A model generated the notes under the pieces. The model was not told where the DNA came from. It saw only the letters and a program-made list of their open reading frames with translations, and did no database searches. 64,000 nucleotides of DNA from Megamerina dolium (Eukaryota > Arthropoda > Insecta > Diptera > Megamerinidae), in NCBI GenBank assembly GCA_963854835.1, contig OY978525.1, positions 101,015,388 through 101,079,387 on the forward strand, written 5' to 3'. Made by a program: the position numbers and the translations under genes. Below are positions 1 through 11,900 of this stretch, piece by piece. How positions within the stretch are numbered: the first letter of the stretch is position 1; each line of letters opens with the position of its first letter.

Positions 1-1
1 T

Positions 2-802
2 GACATCTCGAAACCGGCTTGTGATAATCTAAAGGCTAAAGGTGCCAAAGTCTATGATAAAACTGCCGAATTGGCGCATAATTGTGATTTTGTCATTACA
101 ATGTTGCCCAACAATGATATTGTTTCACAGTCGTACGAACAAATGACCGCTGGCGGCGTCAATAAGGACATCATTTTCATTGATTCATCCACAATCGATC
201 CGAATTTAGTGAAACAGTTGCAGAAAATGATCGCCACCAAGGGTGCACGCTTTATTGATGCACCCGTATCGGGTGGTGTGCCCGGTGCTGAGCAAGCCAC
301 CTTGACTTTTATGGTTGGTGGCACAACGGAAGAGTACAATGCTGTGAAGAATGTGCTCGAATGCATGGGCAAACGTATTACGCATTGTGGTGATTATGGC
401 ATGGGCCAGGCGGCGAAGCTCTGCAATAACATGATGTTGGGCATTTCAATGATTGGTGTTTCGGAGGCGATGAATTTGGCCATACGTTTGGGTTTGAATG
501 CACAAACATTTGCCGAAATTATCAATTCATCCACTGGACGCTGTTGGGCTTCGGAATTGTATAATCCAGTGCCTGGCATCACACCCACTGCACCATCAAA
601 TAATAATTATGCCGGCGGCTTCTCCACCGATCTGATTACTAAGGATTTGGGTTTGGCGTCCGGTGTTGCGACCGCATCCAATACGCCAATACCATTGGGT
701 GCTATGGCTCATCAAATCTATCGTACTTTGAAGGGTCATGGTTTGGGTAATAAGGACTTTTCTGTTGTTTATGATTTTATGAAAAATACTAAGAATAATT
801 AA
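2..802 (+). CDS. HIBADH: 3-hydroxyisobutyrate dehydrogenase, 5'-partial
   Basis: Mitochondrial NAD-dependent dehydrogenase of valine breakdown: oxidises 3-hydroxyisobutyrate to methylmalonate semialdehyde. 266 codons are visible; the frame is open from base 2, so the exon is cut by the window edge. About 55 N-terminal residues are missing, including the targeting peptide and the GxGxMG nucleotide loop. Seen: end of the Rossmann fold (DISKPACDNLKAKGAK, then FVITMLPNND), the substrate motif DAPVSGGVPGAEQATLTF, the catalytic lysine in GQAAKLCNN (codon 416-418), and the C-terminal signature GGFSTDLITKDLGLA. Stop is TAA at 800-802. No internal stops or frameshifts, so the gene looks functional. 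It is convergent with Mctp, 4.9 kb away; the Drosophila homologue is CG15093. Family assignment is very secure. Confidence 0.94.
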   Translation, partial: DISKPACDNLKAKGAKVYDKTAELAHNCDFVITMLPNNDIVSQSYEQMTAGGVNKDIIFIDSSTIDPNLVKQLQKMIATKGARFIDAPVSGGVPGAEQATLTFMVGGTTEEYNAVKNVLECMGKRITHCGDYGMGQAAKLCNNMMLGISMIGVSEAMNLAIRLGLNAQTFAEIINSSTGRCWASELYNPVPGITPTAPSNNNYAGGFSTDLITKDLGLASGVATASNTPIPLGAMAHQIYRTLKGHGLGNKDFSVVYDFMKNTKNN

Positions 803-1000
803 AGTATTACAAGGAGTTGACTGAACTATGATTATCGCCCTCTTTTTTTGTCTCCGCTGTTCGTATTTGTTCACAGATGTCAACCAGTCTTGCATTTATA
901 GCACTTTAAGTTAATTAATTGATAAAAATTAAATTATTTTTATAAAAAAATTTTACAAAGAATGCCATATTGTATAAAAATTGATTTGACTTGTTTTATA

Positions 1001-1006
1001 AATAAA
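1001..1006 (+). promoter_or_regulatory. candidate polyadenylation signal of HIBADH
   Basis: AATAAA about 200 bases after the HIBADH stop, in AT-rich sequence with other near matches. Position fits a short fly 3' UTR. Choice among the nearby A-rich hexamers is uncertain. Confidence 0.45.
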
Positions 1007-4000
1007 TACAAAATAACACAAAAACAAATTTATCAAATAAATTTTATCAATTAAAGAATTTGCTTTCGTTGAAATTTTTCCACTCAAGAGTAAATGTCAA
1101 ATATTGTAGCTATAAAAAGCATTATTAATCAATTGCGTCGATTAGAATATCGTACGTATATCGAATAAATATATGCGTTGTTATCCACTGTGTGTGTATG
1201 AGTGTGGGTTTGTGAATTTCATATCACTTTCGCTAATGCGTCAAACTTGAAATAGCTTATTTTTGTTGTTGTTGTTATAAAGTAGTCTACATAAAAATAA
1301 CATTTGCATTTGATTCTTAATACTTTCATGCCAATAATACGCTATAATTACATGTTCACCTTATTTGCACGACAAGTGCCTTAACTAGAGAGGTGTTTAC
1401 ACTGTAAATGAGAAAAGCACAATGTAAAAATAATAAACGTATAACTTTAAGCTTTCATTAACATTTTTAATGCCACTGTAGTGAAAGAATTTATGGTAAA
1501 ACTTGTTTTCTTGTTGCTGGGTTCTTTTAAACATTTTCTAATACACATGTTACACCCTGTATGTAAACAAGTTTTCTATGGCAATGCATACATCGAAAAA
1601 TTGATAATGTCTTATGCACTATTAAAATGATAATATTTATAAATGCATAAATGCACAACTATCTCCACACTCTCACTCTCTTTCACGTGTTAATATGTAT
1701 ATTAAGATGGGTCAAATTGTAAAATTGTATAGAGCAAAATTTTGAAAGTTTGGCTTAGCTCGGAAAAGATCAAATTTGGATAATTTCAAGCATCTTCTTT
1801 CAGGATTTGGATTTTAAAAGCATCAATTTTGTAGAATAATGCCCCAAAGCAAAGCTAATAATGGGGTATACGTATTTGGAGAAAATGTCGGATGTACATT
1901 TCATTGCTCTATGGGCGATTCATGTGCGTCTATGTGAATATTTTTTGAGTTTCAGGTATTTTTGCATTCATTTTGTATGACAGCCTCCTTAAGGTATCGA
2001 TATAGAGGGTAAGTATGTATGGGAAAAATATTGAAGAGGTGAAACTAATGTCAGTCACATATTTCACTCCGTAAAGGTGGTTATTTGTCGATTTTTATGT
2101 GTTTTTGAGTTCATTTTTAAAGGCATTACGCTTATCGAGAAAAAACTTATGTGGGTCGGTCATACATTTCACCGCACTAAGGGTGATGTCTGGGCCTTAT
2201 GTGGGCGTCATCGACCAACAAATGTTTAGCATATTCACAAAACTATGTTCTATGTAATTTTTTTTTCTTTGTAGGTCCTATTCTGCATGTAAGTAGTTCG
2301 AAAAATTCGATTTTAAAAAAGTCGGCATGCCCAAATCCAGCATTTCTTTTTGATTTTTTTGCAAAAAAATATTTGGTATTACGGAAATTATATATTTGCG
2401 TTTAGCCAAGCTATTTAATAATTCTACCCACCTTAATGTATATACATATTACGAGTTATTTCATAATTTCACAATGAAGACCGCATATTAAATAAAGCGC
2501 ATACACTAAAATACAATATATAATTAAAAATAATTAATACATTATTATCTACTCAGTTAATTATACCACATTTACATAGTAAGTAACTATAAGTAAGTAA
2601 CTATGTATGCTTAAAGCGAATATATTTTTGAAACAATTAATTATAATTTTTTTTTCACTATTTTCCGCTTAAATCATACTAATGCGATGCTAATAATAAG
2701 CAAGCAAAGTTATGAATTACCCTGTATTGGATTAAAATGAAGTGAAATGCGAAAAGAAAATCTGTAATATATAAATATTGATTATTTGGATAATTTTGAG
2801 TTAAATACAATATAATTATTTGAGTGCAATATTTTGAAAATTCATTAAGCAATAATAGCCTAACTAATTCAAAAAAATTGGATGAAAATATACAACAGCT
2901 ATGAGCTTCTATCAATAAAATTACATTCTTCATTTTTAATTAATTTTTAAAACTAATAATTGCCCATTTGAAAACATGAAAATTATGAATGATTTAACAA
3001 AAAAAAAAAAAAATAACAAAAAACCGTACAATTTATTTTTTCATTAATTAAACTTATTTATTAATCATATCAATAACTATAATTAACGATTAAAGTAATA
3101 CAAATTAACCCATAATTATTAAATGTAATCAATTGCCTGATCGCTATAAGCATACCCTAATATAATTTATAGGTAATTGACACATTTGAACACAGAAAAA
3201 TTGATTGAGAAGCAAATTAAATAATTCTTCATATAGAAAAATTGAAATTTTTAATTTTAATTACCCTCAAGAAAGAGTATGTGCATTTCGTGGGTTAAGG
3301 ACGTGACATTCGTACACATGTAGATATATACCCTTATAATGAGTTACATTCGATTTTCGATCTTCGCTGGTTATGGAAAATCGAAGATTGAATATAGAAT
3401 TCACATTATGAGCTCTGCAAGCCTGAAGAAATCTTCGTTGAGTATTGAATTTTTTGTCAAACAAAATTTTGCTCAACAATCGTTATTGTACCGCAGGGTG
3501 AGAAAATTGTTGAAAATGTATTGCATTTGTTTTTTACTTTTTTTTTGGCGACTAAACATTAATTTTAAATAATTTTTATTATTTTCATTCAGGTCTAAGG
3601 TCATGAGTACAAAAATCCAACTGAAGAAGCTAGTTTCAAGAATGGAAGAAAATCCAACTCAATCTAGTCACAATAGCGCTATCCTTCATCGACTGAGCGT
3701 CATAATACCAAATGAAAATTTGTTCGATCAGCCCATTCGATCGCAGTCACAAGAGATCGAAAATTAAGTATTTGGAACAATTTTCAGAAGAAATTTCAGA
3801 AAATTTTAACGTACAGAAAAACTTGCCGACACTTGTTTTATTTCTTCTCTAAAGTATAACATTTTTATCTTTATCATTTTATCTATTTTTAAATCATTCT
3901 TAATTAAATCTTGCAGCTGCAGTGTAAAATAGGCTCAGAAAATTCATCTCAAAATCGCGGACGTGACATTACGGACGCAACAAATTTTCAATATACAATG

Positions 4001-5464
4001 TGTATAAACATTCGTGTATATATTTTCCATTGAATTAGGGAAAAATGAAAATATAAAGACTACTTGATGCTAGAAAATAATTATAATTTTATAATAAACA
4101 GAGCATGAGTCCTCCTTCTATCCACATATTGAATCGGGGATCGGTATGAGTTATAGTGCTAAAATTTGGTGTGCAAGTAAGGTAATCCATCTCATGTGTA
4201 ATATAAACAAATTCGTTTGATTTGACAACTAGGAGTGGCATATCTCATAGAAAAGAATAATATCATAGTCATTAAAATAATTTAGTTGACATACCCTCAC
4301 ACGTAATGTTTTTAGCTTTAGCTTTAGTTTAAATAAATAATAGGGCAATTTCTGTTTTCTAGTTTTGAAATTGTTTTTATGAACCTTTGTTCAGAAACGC
4401 CCATATTTAGATCCATAAAAATTAAATAAAAACAATATTATCTAAAATTAATAAAAACAACTTGAAATTATATAGTTTTAACTCATTTAATGCAAATTAG
4501 ATATTGGATAATTATCGATGAAAAAAAGATACATCATACATATAATTGTAGCTTTAATTAATTGTTAATTATAAGAAAATAATTTTTAGTAATGTTAATT
4601 ATACTAAACTACGGAAAAATAAGAACAATTGCTTTTGTAGTTATATGAAAATAAGAAGGCACTAGGCAATTAAATCTTATCGAATAATTAAAAGATGATA
4701 ATTGTAATGTCAATTCCTTATTAGAAATGAAAATTGATTTTCAGATATTCTGAAAAATCATTTGATTTAATTGAAAATTTATTATATAATAACAATTTAA
4801 AAATAATTAAAATTGAAGTACTTGAAATGCTCACAAATTACAAATTGCAATTAAAATCACATCTTTCATTTTAAGTAGCTACATAAATTTTGCATATAAC
4901 TTTGTAATATCATAGCATAATTAATTTTTGTTTTAAAGTCTTGGAAAACATGTAGTCATATTCGATATAGTCGAATATATGGATTTTAACTTAATCATTA
5001 ACAATATAATTGATTTCGATAATTTAATATAAAAGTTGAGAGTTTTTTTTTGTATTAATGTGGTAATCAGCAATTAAAAGTAATTTTGGTTTTTTTTTGT
5101 TTTCTTTTGAAAAATATCACAAATATATTGAATGAATAATTAAGTGTTTTTTATACAATATTTTTATTTTTGACTTTTCTTTTCATATTTTTTTTTGCTC
5201 ATTCTTAGAACTCGTAAGTGTAATTGGTAATAGTAAATAATTAGCTTACATAACTATTATGCAAAAGGTAATTGAATTACATTGGAAAAATAGGAATTTT
5301 TCTTTTTTCGTGTATTTACATGACTAACAAACCAACTGGACTAGTTCGACTACACTAGAAATACTAGTGAGTGGTACTAGTACTGGTGGTAGTAGTTCGC
5401 GTATGAGTGTAAATAGTAAGAGGTTTTTGTTTCTCAATTTTTAGCTCTATTTATGTGTTGATTA
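1007..5464. other. AT-rich intergenic space between convergent genes
   Basis: No host gene seen. Mostly A/T runs and simple sequence. A short open frame at 3603-3767 is listed separately. The 12-mer GGACGTGACATT occurs at about 3299 and again at about 3959, so the stretch between may be a decayed repeat. At 2100-2220 lies mid-complexity sequence that looks like repeat debris but could not be assigned. Confidence 0.6.
3603..3767 (+). CDS. short open frame, possible Myb/SANT-like transposon remnant
   Basis: 54 codons starting MSTKIQLKKLVSRMEENP, ending TAA. Directly upstream is a good splice-acceptor-like run (pyrimidine-rich, CAG at 3590-3592). The first 20 residues resemble the start of the Myb/SANT-like proteins found in insect Harbinger-type transposons; the rest is not recognised. 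It may equally be chance. No upstream exon could be joined in frame. Confidence 0.2.
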   Translation: MSTKIQLKKLVSRMEENPTQSSHNSAILHRLSVIIPNENLFDQPIRSQSQEIEN

Positions 5465-5470
5465 TTTATT
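5465..5470 (-). promoter_or_regulatory. candidate polyadenylation signal of Mctp
   Basis: AATAAA on the minus strand (TTTATT on plus), about 190 bases downstream of the distal stop at 5660. It lies beyond the putative extension, so a transcript ending here would contain both stop codons. AT-rich context makes chance hits common. Confidence 0.4.
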
Positions 5471-5659
5471 TATGAATTTAAAAATCAAAATCATTTAGTA
5501 TTGAATGAATTAAGTGAAATTGGAATTCTTTGAGAAAATTTCTATTTGGTGTACATATGTAAATCGTATGTAAATGTGAGTTTGATTTGTATTTTTGATT
5601 TGATTTTCTAATTCTTTTTCCTTCAATTGCCACGTGTGACTATTTACAGTAATAAGGGT

Positions 5660-5917
5660 TTATATATTTTTGCCACAAGCCTTTTGGATTTTCTTTTTGG
5701 CGACCATTCGAATATTATCCGTACTATTCTTGAAGAGTGTTGATACATTTTTCATGGAACGCTGAGAGATATTTACAACTTGTTGTGGTAATATAGCTGC
5801 TGCGTTAACAGCTGCCAGCGCTGAACTAGCACCAGTGCCATGTTGCTTATGTGATGATGATGATGATGCTGCTGCGAACTCTTGTAGAGCACCAGTCGAA
5901 TCGACACTAGCAATAGA
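5660..5917 (-). other. in-frame open extension after the Mctp stop codon
   Basis: Directly after the Mctp TAG (5918-5920) the same frame stays open for 85 codons to a TAA at 5660-5662. The translation looks like protein: SIASVDSTGALQEF, a short Ala/Ser run, then VVNISQRSMKNVSTLF and a basic end (VAKKKIQKACGKNI). Candidate explanations: translational readthrough, an alternative acceptor at the TAG itself (phase 0, but no pyrimidine tract), or a CAG-to-TAG error or polymorphism. It may also be ordinary 3' UTR. Confidence 0.5.
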
Positions 5918-5998
5918 CTATGATGCCTTATATTTCTTTTTGGGATTATTGCGCGATTGGTCGGTTGGTACCGATGGTGGTAATTCACGATATTGATT
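5918..5998 (-). CDS. Mctp: Mctp exon 13, C-terminal tail and stop
   Basis: Acceptor TATAG at 5999-6000, phase 0 entry. Encodes the family-typical tail NQYRELPPSVPTDQ followed by a basic end (NNPKKKYKAS) and TAG at 5918-5920. Compare the open frame that continues beyond this stop. Confidence 0.88.
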   Translation of the reverse strand, partial: NQYRELPPSVPTDQSRNNPKKKYKAS

Positions 5999-8900
5999 CT
6001 ATAAAGGAGATCGTTTAAAAGGTAATTGTCTCCAACATGAGTGATAATGATGCCAACTTACAATTTCCTCATCATTTGGTACACGTGATAGAAAATCCAA
6101 TAGCTCATTATTGGGTATCGTATTGGGACGTAGTATACGTCTCGTGAATTTCATGATACCCCAAAAGAGCAATATAAAACGCATCGGAATGAAATGTAAT
6201 ACCAATATGGCACCAATTAGCAAGACTACAGCTAACCAGGTCAATTCGGGGACGGAAAAATTAAAAGTACTACAAATGAGCATACTATTATTAAACATCG
6301 AAAATTTTACAAATATCCGTTTTACGATCAATGTATCGGTACTACTCACTTCTTGGTACTCTCTCCTAGCGAAGCTAAATAACCAATTGTATTTTGTACA
6401 GTCTGTGAAACTTCTTGTATCGTCTGCAAGCGTTCCTTGATCGATTTTTTCTCTTCCTTCTCCTTATCATCGTCATCGTCTTCATCGTAATCATAATCAT
6501 AATAGCCTGCAGCCGGATCACTTGATGTACCAGTTATCAGACGTATTAACCATTTCCTATATATTTACAAGAAATAAGCCAGTTTTTTGTTGTTGTTGTG
6601 TTTAAAACGAAAGCATTTGCATGAATTGGCAGCTTAACAATTTAACTTACTTTAATATGATCAATAGTAAGACCAATGGCACAGTCTCGAGATTACCATA
6701 AATGCAGGCCAATATCCATAATGTAAATGCAATAATCGAACGTAATGGTGACTCCCATTCAAAGCAGCTTCTACAAATGTAAGTGTGTTTGTGTGATATT
6801 TATATTAAAAAAATAATTACAATAAATTTTATAATTTATTTTTGGCATAAATTTTCTATTTTTATTGTTGTTGTTTTATTTTAATTGTCTCTTCAACTTA
6901 CTGTACATAACGTATTGCTTCGAGTATATCCATAATAATCACTTTCAGTCTGTTAACGTTGCGTAAAAAAAGTTGTCGCTTAAATTTCGCTTCCTGCTGT
7001 ATTAATTTCTCCTCTTTCGGTTGTAATACACGACAAATGGCTCGTACCTCATTCCACACAACAGTCATTTCAAGTAAAATCTGTGCAAATTAAAAATAAA
7101 ATAAATTCCACATATTTGGTTTTTTTTGTATTTTTTTTTTATTTTCATTTCTTCAATTACTAATTTATATTTACCTGTGGTGAAATACCTTTAGCGCGTA
7201 CACAAAGATTTTTATCTTTTAACGTATACCAACGTTTAACACCATTTTTAATACGTAACAATGGTATCACCAATTTTCCCAGAAATTCAACACGATGATC
7301 ACGATCTTCATCGTAAACGGTGATTTCCAGTACTTGTGTGATATCTTTGACATTGCTATAAAGTATATAGATTTATGGAAAATTTATTGAATTAATAAAA
7401 AAAGGGTGTTGAAATACAACTTAAGGGCTAATACAATAAAATAAAATGTTTCTGTAGCGACAAATTTTTGACTTTGGTTCTAATATTATTTCGACAAAAG
7501 AATCCTTGAACTGGATTTACCAGACTGAATTTTCAATTAAAAAAATTTAGATGTGGTATATGTTGTCACTGAAATTGAAGGATGATCAAAATATTGTATA
7601 TTTAAAAAAAAAAACAGCTGAAACGTGTTGAAAAACATTTCAGCATTTATGCAATATTTTCGGGAATTCTTTTTTGTACAATAAATTTAATTAAAAACCA
7701 TTATAATTAAAAGTTATGTTAAAAAATGATCTTACAGTGGGTCGTCCAAATTATACCCTGCACATGTAAAGTGTTGGGGGAGTAAAGTATTGAGAGAGTA
7801 TGGGAGCTACATTAAGAAGTAGGCATGGCTCATCACTTTCTGCCCATAATACTGGCCTACACCTAAAATATGGTTGTTTTAGACGAAGTATTTTTTATCT
7901 TATGGGGGTTTTAAAGTGTAAGATAATTCCACGACTTTGTATAGGAGCTATATTAAGCACTAGATGTGGTGCGCTGGTTTCTCGCAAGTTCATTGCAAGC
8001 GACAATATTAAACTTTATGCTAAAAATTGTTGTTTTAATCTGAAAACTGCTGACGTTAGAGCTTTTTATGCATAAAACAACTTCCGACGCTTTGTATGGG
8101 AGCTATGTATAGAAGTGGGCGTGGCTTGTTTCTTTCCTTTTAATCTAATAATATTTGCAATACTAATCTACAACTTAAATCTGGTTGTCCTACGACGAAT
8201 GGTATATAAATTTCCTCGATTTTCTATGGGAGCCACATGAAGAAGTGGGCGTGGTGTGCTGATTTCATGCCAGATTATTTTTGACTAGCGTATTAATCTA
8301 AGTGTCAATTAGCGTTGTTCTAGACAGAAGATTGCAGCGGTAAATTTAAAAAAAGTTCAGGCACTTTGTATGGGACCTATTATAAAAAGTAGGCGTGTAT
8401 CGCCCATTTTTTGGCAGTTTTATGTAACTGTATCACATAATTCTACGTCCCAAATATTGTTGTCCTAGATGGTATATTAAGTGAGATATAGCATGTTAAA
8501 AATTCCGTGGTTAGCCGCTTTGAACACTCGTTATGGGTGTGGTAGTTCATCGATCATGAACAATATCAATTCCCTATGTACCCTTGGATCATAGATTGCT
8601 CATGCAAAATTACATCAAAATAGCTCAAGATTTGCTCAAGTTGTCGTGCCAATCAGCCAGGTGATAGACAGACAAACCAACGGACGAACGGACGGTCGAC
8701 TGACATCGGTAAATCAACAATTTATGTGACGCCCATCAGGAATATATATATTTTTCTATATCTCCGGGAGATTTTTTCAAGTGGTTACAAACATCTGATC
8801 GAAATGAATATACCTTGCAAGCAGTGTATAAAAATGTATATAGTTTGCATATAAGGCTGGCTATATTTTCGCTTGAGATTTATTAATTTTTTTTATCATA

Positions 8901-11900
8901 TTAAACTAATGAATAAATTCTCCATTATAATGAAAATATTATAAACGTAATTTTTAAGATTAAATTTTTTCACTTTCTCAATTAAGTCATAATAAATTAA
9001 AAATCCATAAAAATTAGCGTACTTACAAAGTGAATATCTTATTCCATGTCGGTGTCAATGTTTTATATTCCGTTTGAGTTTGCAAACGTGCATTACCCAA
9101 TTCCAGTACACAGAATGGATCCGATTTACCACCAATATCGGCTGCAGCCAAACCGGTAGCACCAAATACTTTGACCGTTAAATGACCAACATCACGTACA
9201 TTTTGCAAACAACGCAACCAACGATAACGATCTAATAAGATTTTCGTTTCACGTGGATCCTCTTTAAATGCTTTCAAATCACTAATTGTCTCCAGTGCGG
9301 TTGTACCACTAATGGTTAACATTAGAAATACCTCACCGGGACAATCTTCAAATGGTTTCCATATGCCATGTGTTGTTTCACGTTGAAAACCGCTTAAATC
9401 GATATTTGCCTTGCCATACAGGGTATTACGATTCCATAGAGAAATTTCCAAATTTTGATCCTCATCGAATAGATGTAAATCGAATTGTTCCAGCCAACGT
9501 TCGGTCCAGGAAGACTTACTTTTGTACTTCTCATTACCAATTCTGTTGGATGGATATGATTTTCAATTAGTTTGACAAATTTTAATAAATCGTAACAAAG
9601 TGAAGAATTACCTAAATTTAATGTGCGTATCATTGAGTTTAGTACCATCTTCGGCCAATGGTAAATCTTTGGCTTTAACCAATAAAATCGTGACTACTGA
9701 TGACCAAATTTGTGATTTCAAACGTTTCGATGATTCGACTAATTTGGAGTTACGTTGAAAGTGCTAATAAAATGAAAAGAAAATAAATAAAAGCGTTACA
9801 AGAAATTGTTTTGTTGTGCTATTTTATATTGATTGAGTCATTTGTATTAATCTTGAGATATCAAGGTCATATTGCAATTTCTATACTCTGAATTTCAACA
9901 CGAACCTCATGTAATTGCGTCAATTCATATTGTAATCGTTTGCGAATTGTGGCACGTTTAACATTTAAACGTTGCAACAATAGTGCCGGTGTTGATTTTC
10001 TCATTTCTTCGGTTTCTTTTCTTTCCTTATGCGATGATACAATGACACTGTCGAGTCCAAGTGTCCAATTAATCATTTGCATCAAATCATCATATTTATT
10101 ATACAATAAACGTATCAAATAAGTCGATTAATTTGAAATGAAAAATCACTCGCTGTGCGTTACACTATGTTTACTAAATATATTTTGCAAATGCTGCCGG
10201 CAAAAGTTTACGCGCTTACTGAACTTCATTCATTTCAACTCATGTACCAGTAAGGTATTTTTCTGATTATACTCGTACCAATATGTATTGTGTAATGTAC
10301 TCGTATACTCGTGCATGGCGAAAAAACCCAGAGAGAAAAAAAATCTCGGAAATGTAAAGAAATATATATGTATTTACTTATATGTAATCGTATAAGCTGC
10401 AGAAAATCACAGCATGTCATTACCACCTTTGAACATTGACTGGACAGCATTAAGTTTCTCACTCTCGGTTTCTAGTACTACGAATATGTGACTAATATGA
10501 GTCAATAGTCATTGTTATTTGCTATATTGTGATATGATGACAATAATGCCGCTGTGTATGTGTCTGTGTTTTCTTGTGTTGTATTATTGTTAATGATGTT
10601 GTAATGTATACAACAACACATTGCCTAATTACTACTATTTTTGTTAATATTAGCAATTTTCGTGCCATACATTAATTCGCACAGAGATTCATTTATATAA
10701 GAGTATGATATATGTAGTATACACTGCAGATGTCCAATAAATAATATTCGGAGCCAAACAAAAACAACAACAATTACGATGGCAGTCATAAATGGAAATC
10801 TAGTAAGTCTAAGGGGTTTCTGTAACAGAGTATCATGTATGTCTTGGCTATTAATTGAGTTATGGGTTTGTGTCTAAGATATTTTATTATATTATGGTAT
10901 GTGTCTAGGGTATTTTATTATGTTATGGGTATTTTATGGATCTGGTACTATCAGATCGGCTTAGGTATTATCAGATTAGATCAGTCCAGGTCTGGTAGTA
11001 TCAGATCAGCTTAGGTGTTAGCAAATCAGATCACTACATGTCTTGTATTATCAGATCCAATAATATCTAAGTTTATCTGATAATACCGGACCTATAAAAT
11101 AACTTAGACACACACCCATAATATAATAAAATAATCTAGACACAAACCCACAACACAATTAATAGCCAAAACATACACCAAAGACGATGACGTTTTGATC
11201 ATCTGATTCTCTGTTTCAGAAACCCCCAATCCGAGATGGAAAAATCTATATTGAAATTAAATTATGTATAATAATACAATACAACTTCGACGAACCATAA
11301 CTGAATGAGCTTATATTCCACAATGGTTTTGTGTATTACATTTGAATGGTAATGGGATATCACTACTTAAACTAAGCATCTCGGTACAGCACAATCTGCT
11401 AAAATAAGAAATTTTGTATTAGCCTAAGGAGCCTATTGAACTGAACTGAACTGGTCATTGCCGGCATATTTTATTTATGGAGAAACAGATTTATTCTTAT
11501 TGTTGTTTTATTATACTATCATTATTATTGCTATGTATTAGTGCTGTCACTATAACCTAATAAATATACTTGTATATGGTACATATCATTTTGTTTTAAT
11601 TATACTTAATGGCCTATACGAGTATGTAGTTGACATTATTGTTGTATTTTAATATACTACGTACAATGTACATAGATCAACACCGCAGCTGACTTTAGTT
11701 TTAATAAAAATAAAAATAAACAACAAAACATTACATATTTGTATGGAAATTATAAATAACATTAAAATTCCAATATATGAATATGTATATTTGGCTTTGC
11801 TGAACTTTGCCCTGGCATATCTTCTAGTAGTATTGTGCATATGAAATTTGCACAGCACCAGAAAGCTCCTAGATATAGGCTGATCACGAGTCTTATAACT

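Noticed and set aside
3339..3767. Two-exon gene with a 95-base intron
   Set aside because: Splice sites look plausible, but joining gives an immediate stop (GTC TAA) in the upstream ORF frame; the other frames contain stops.
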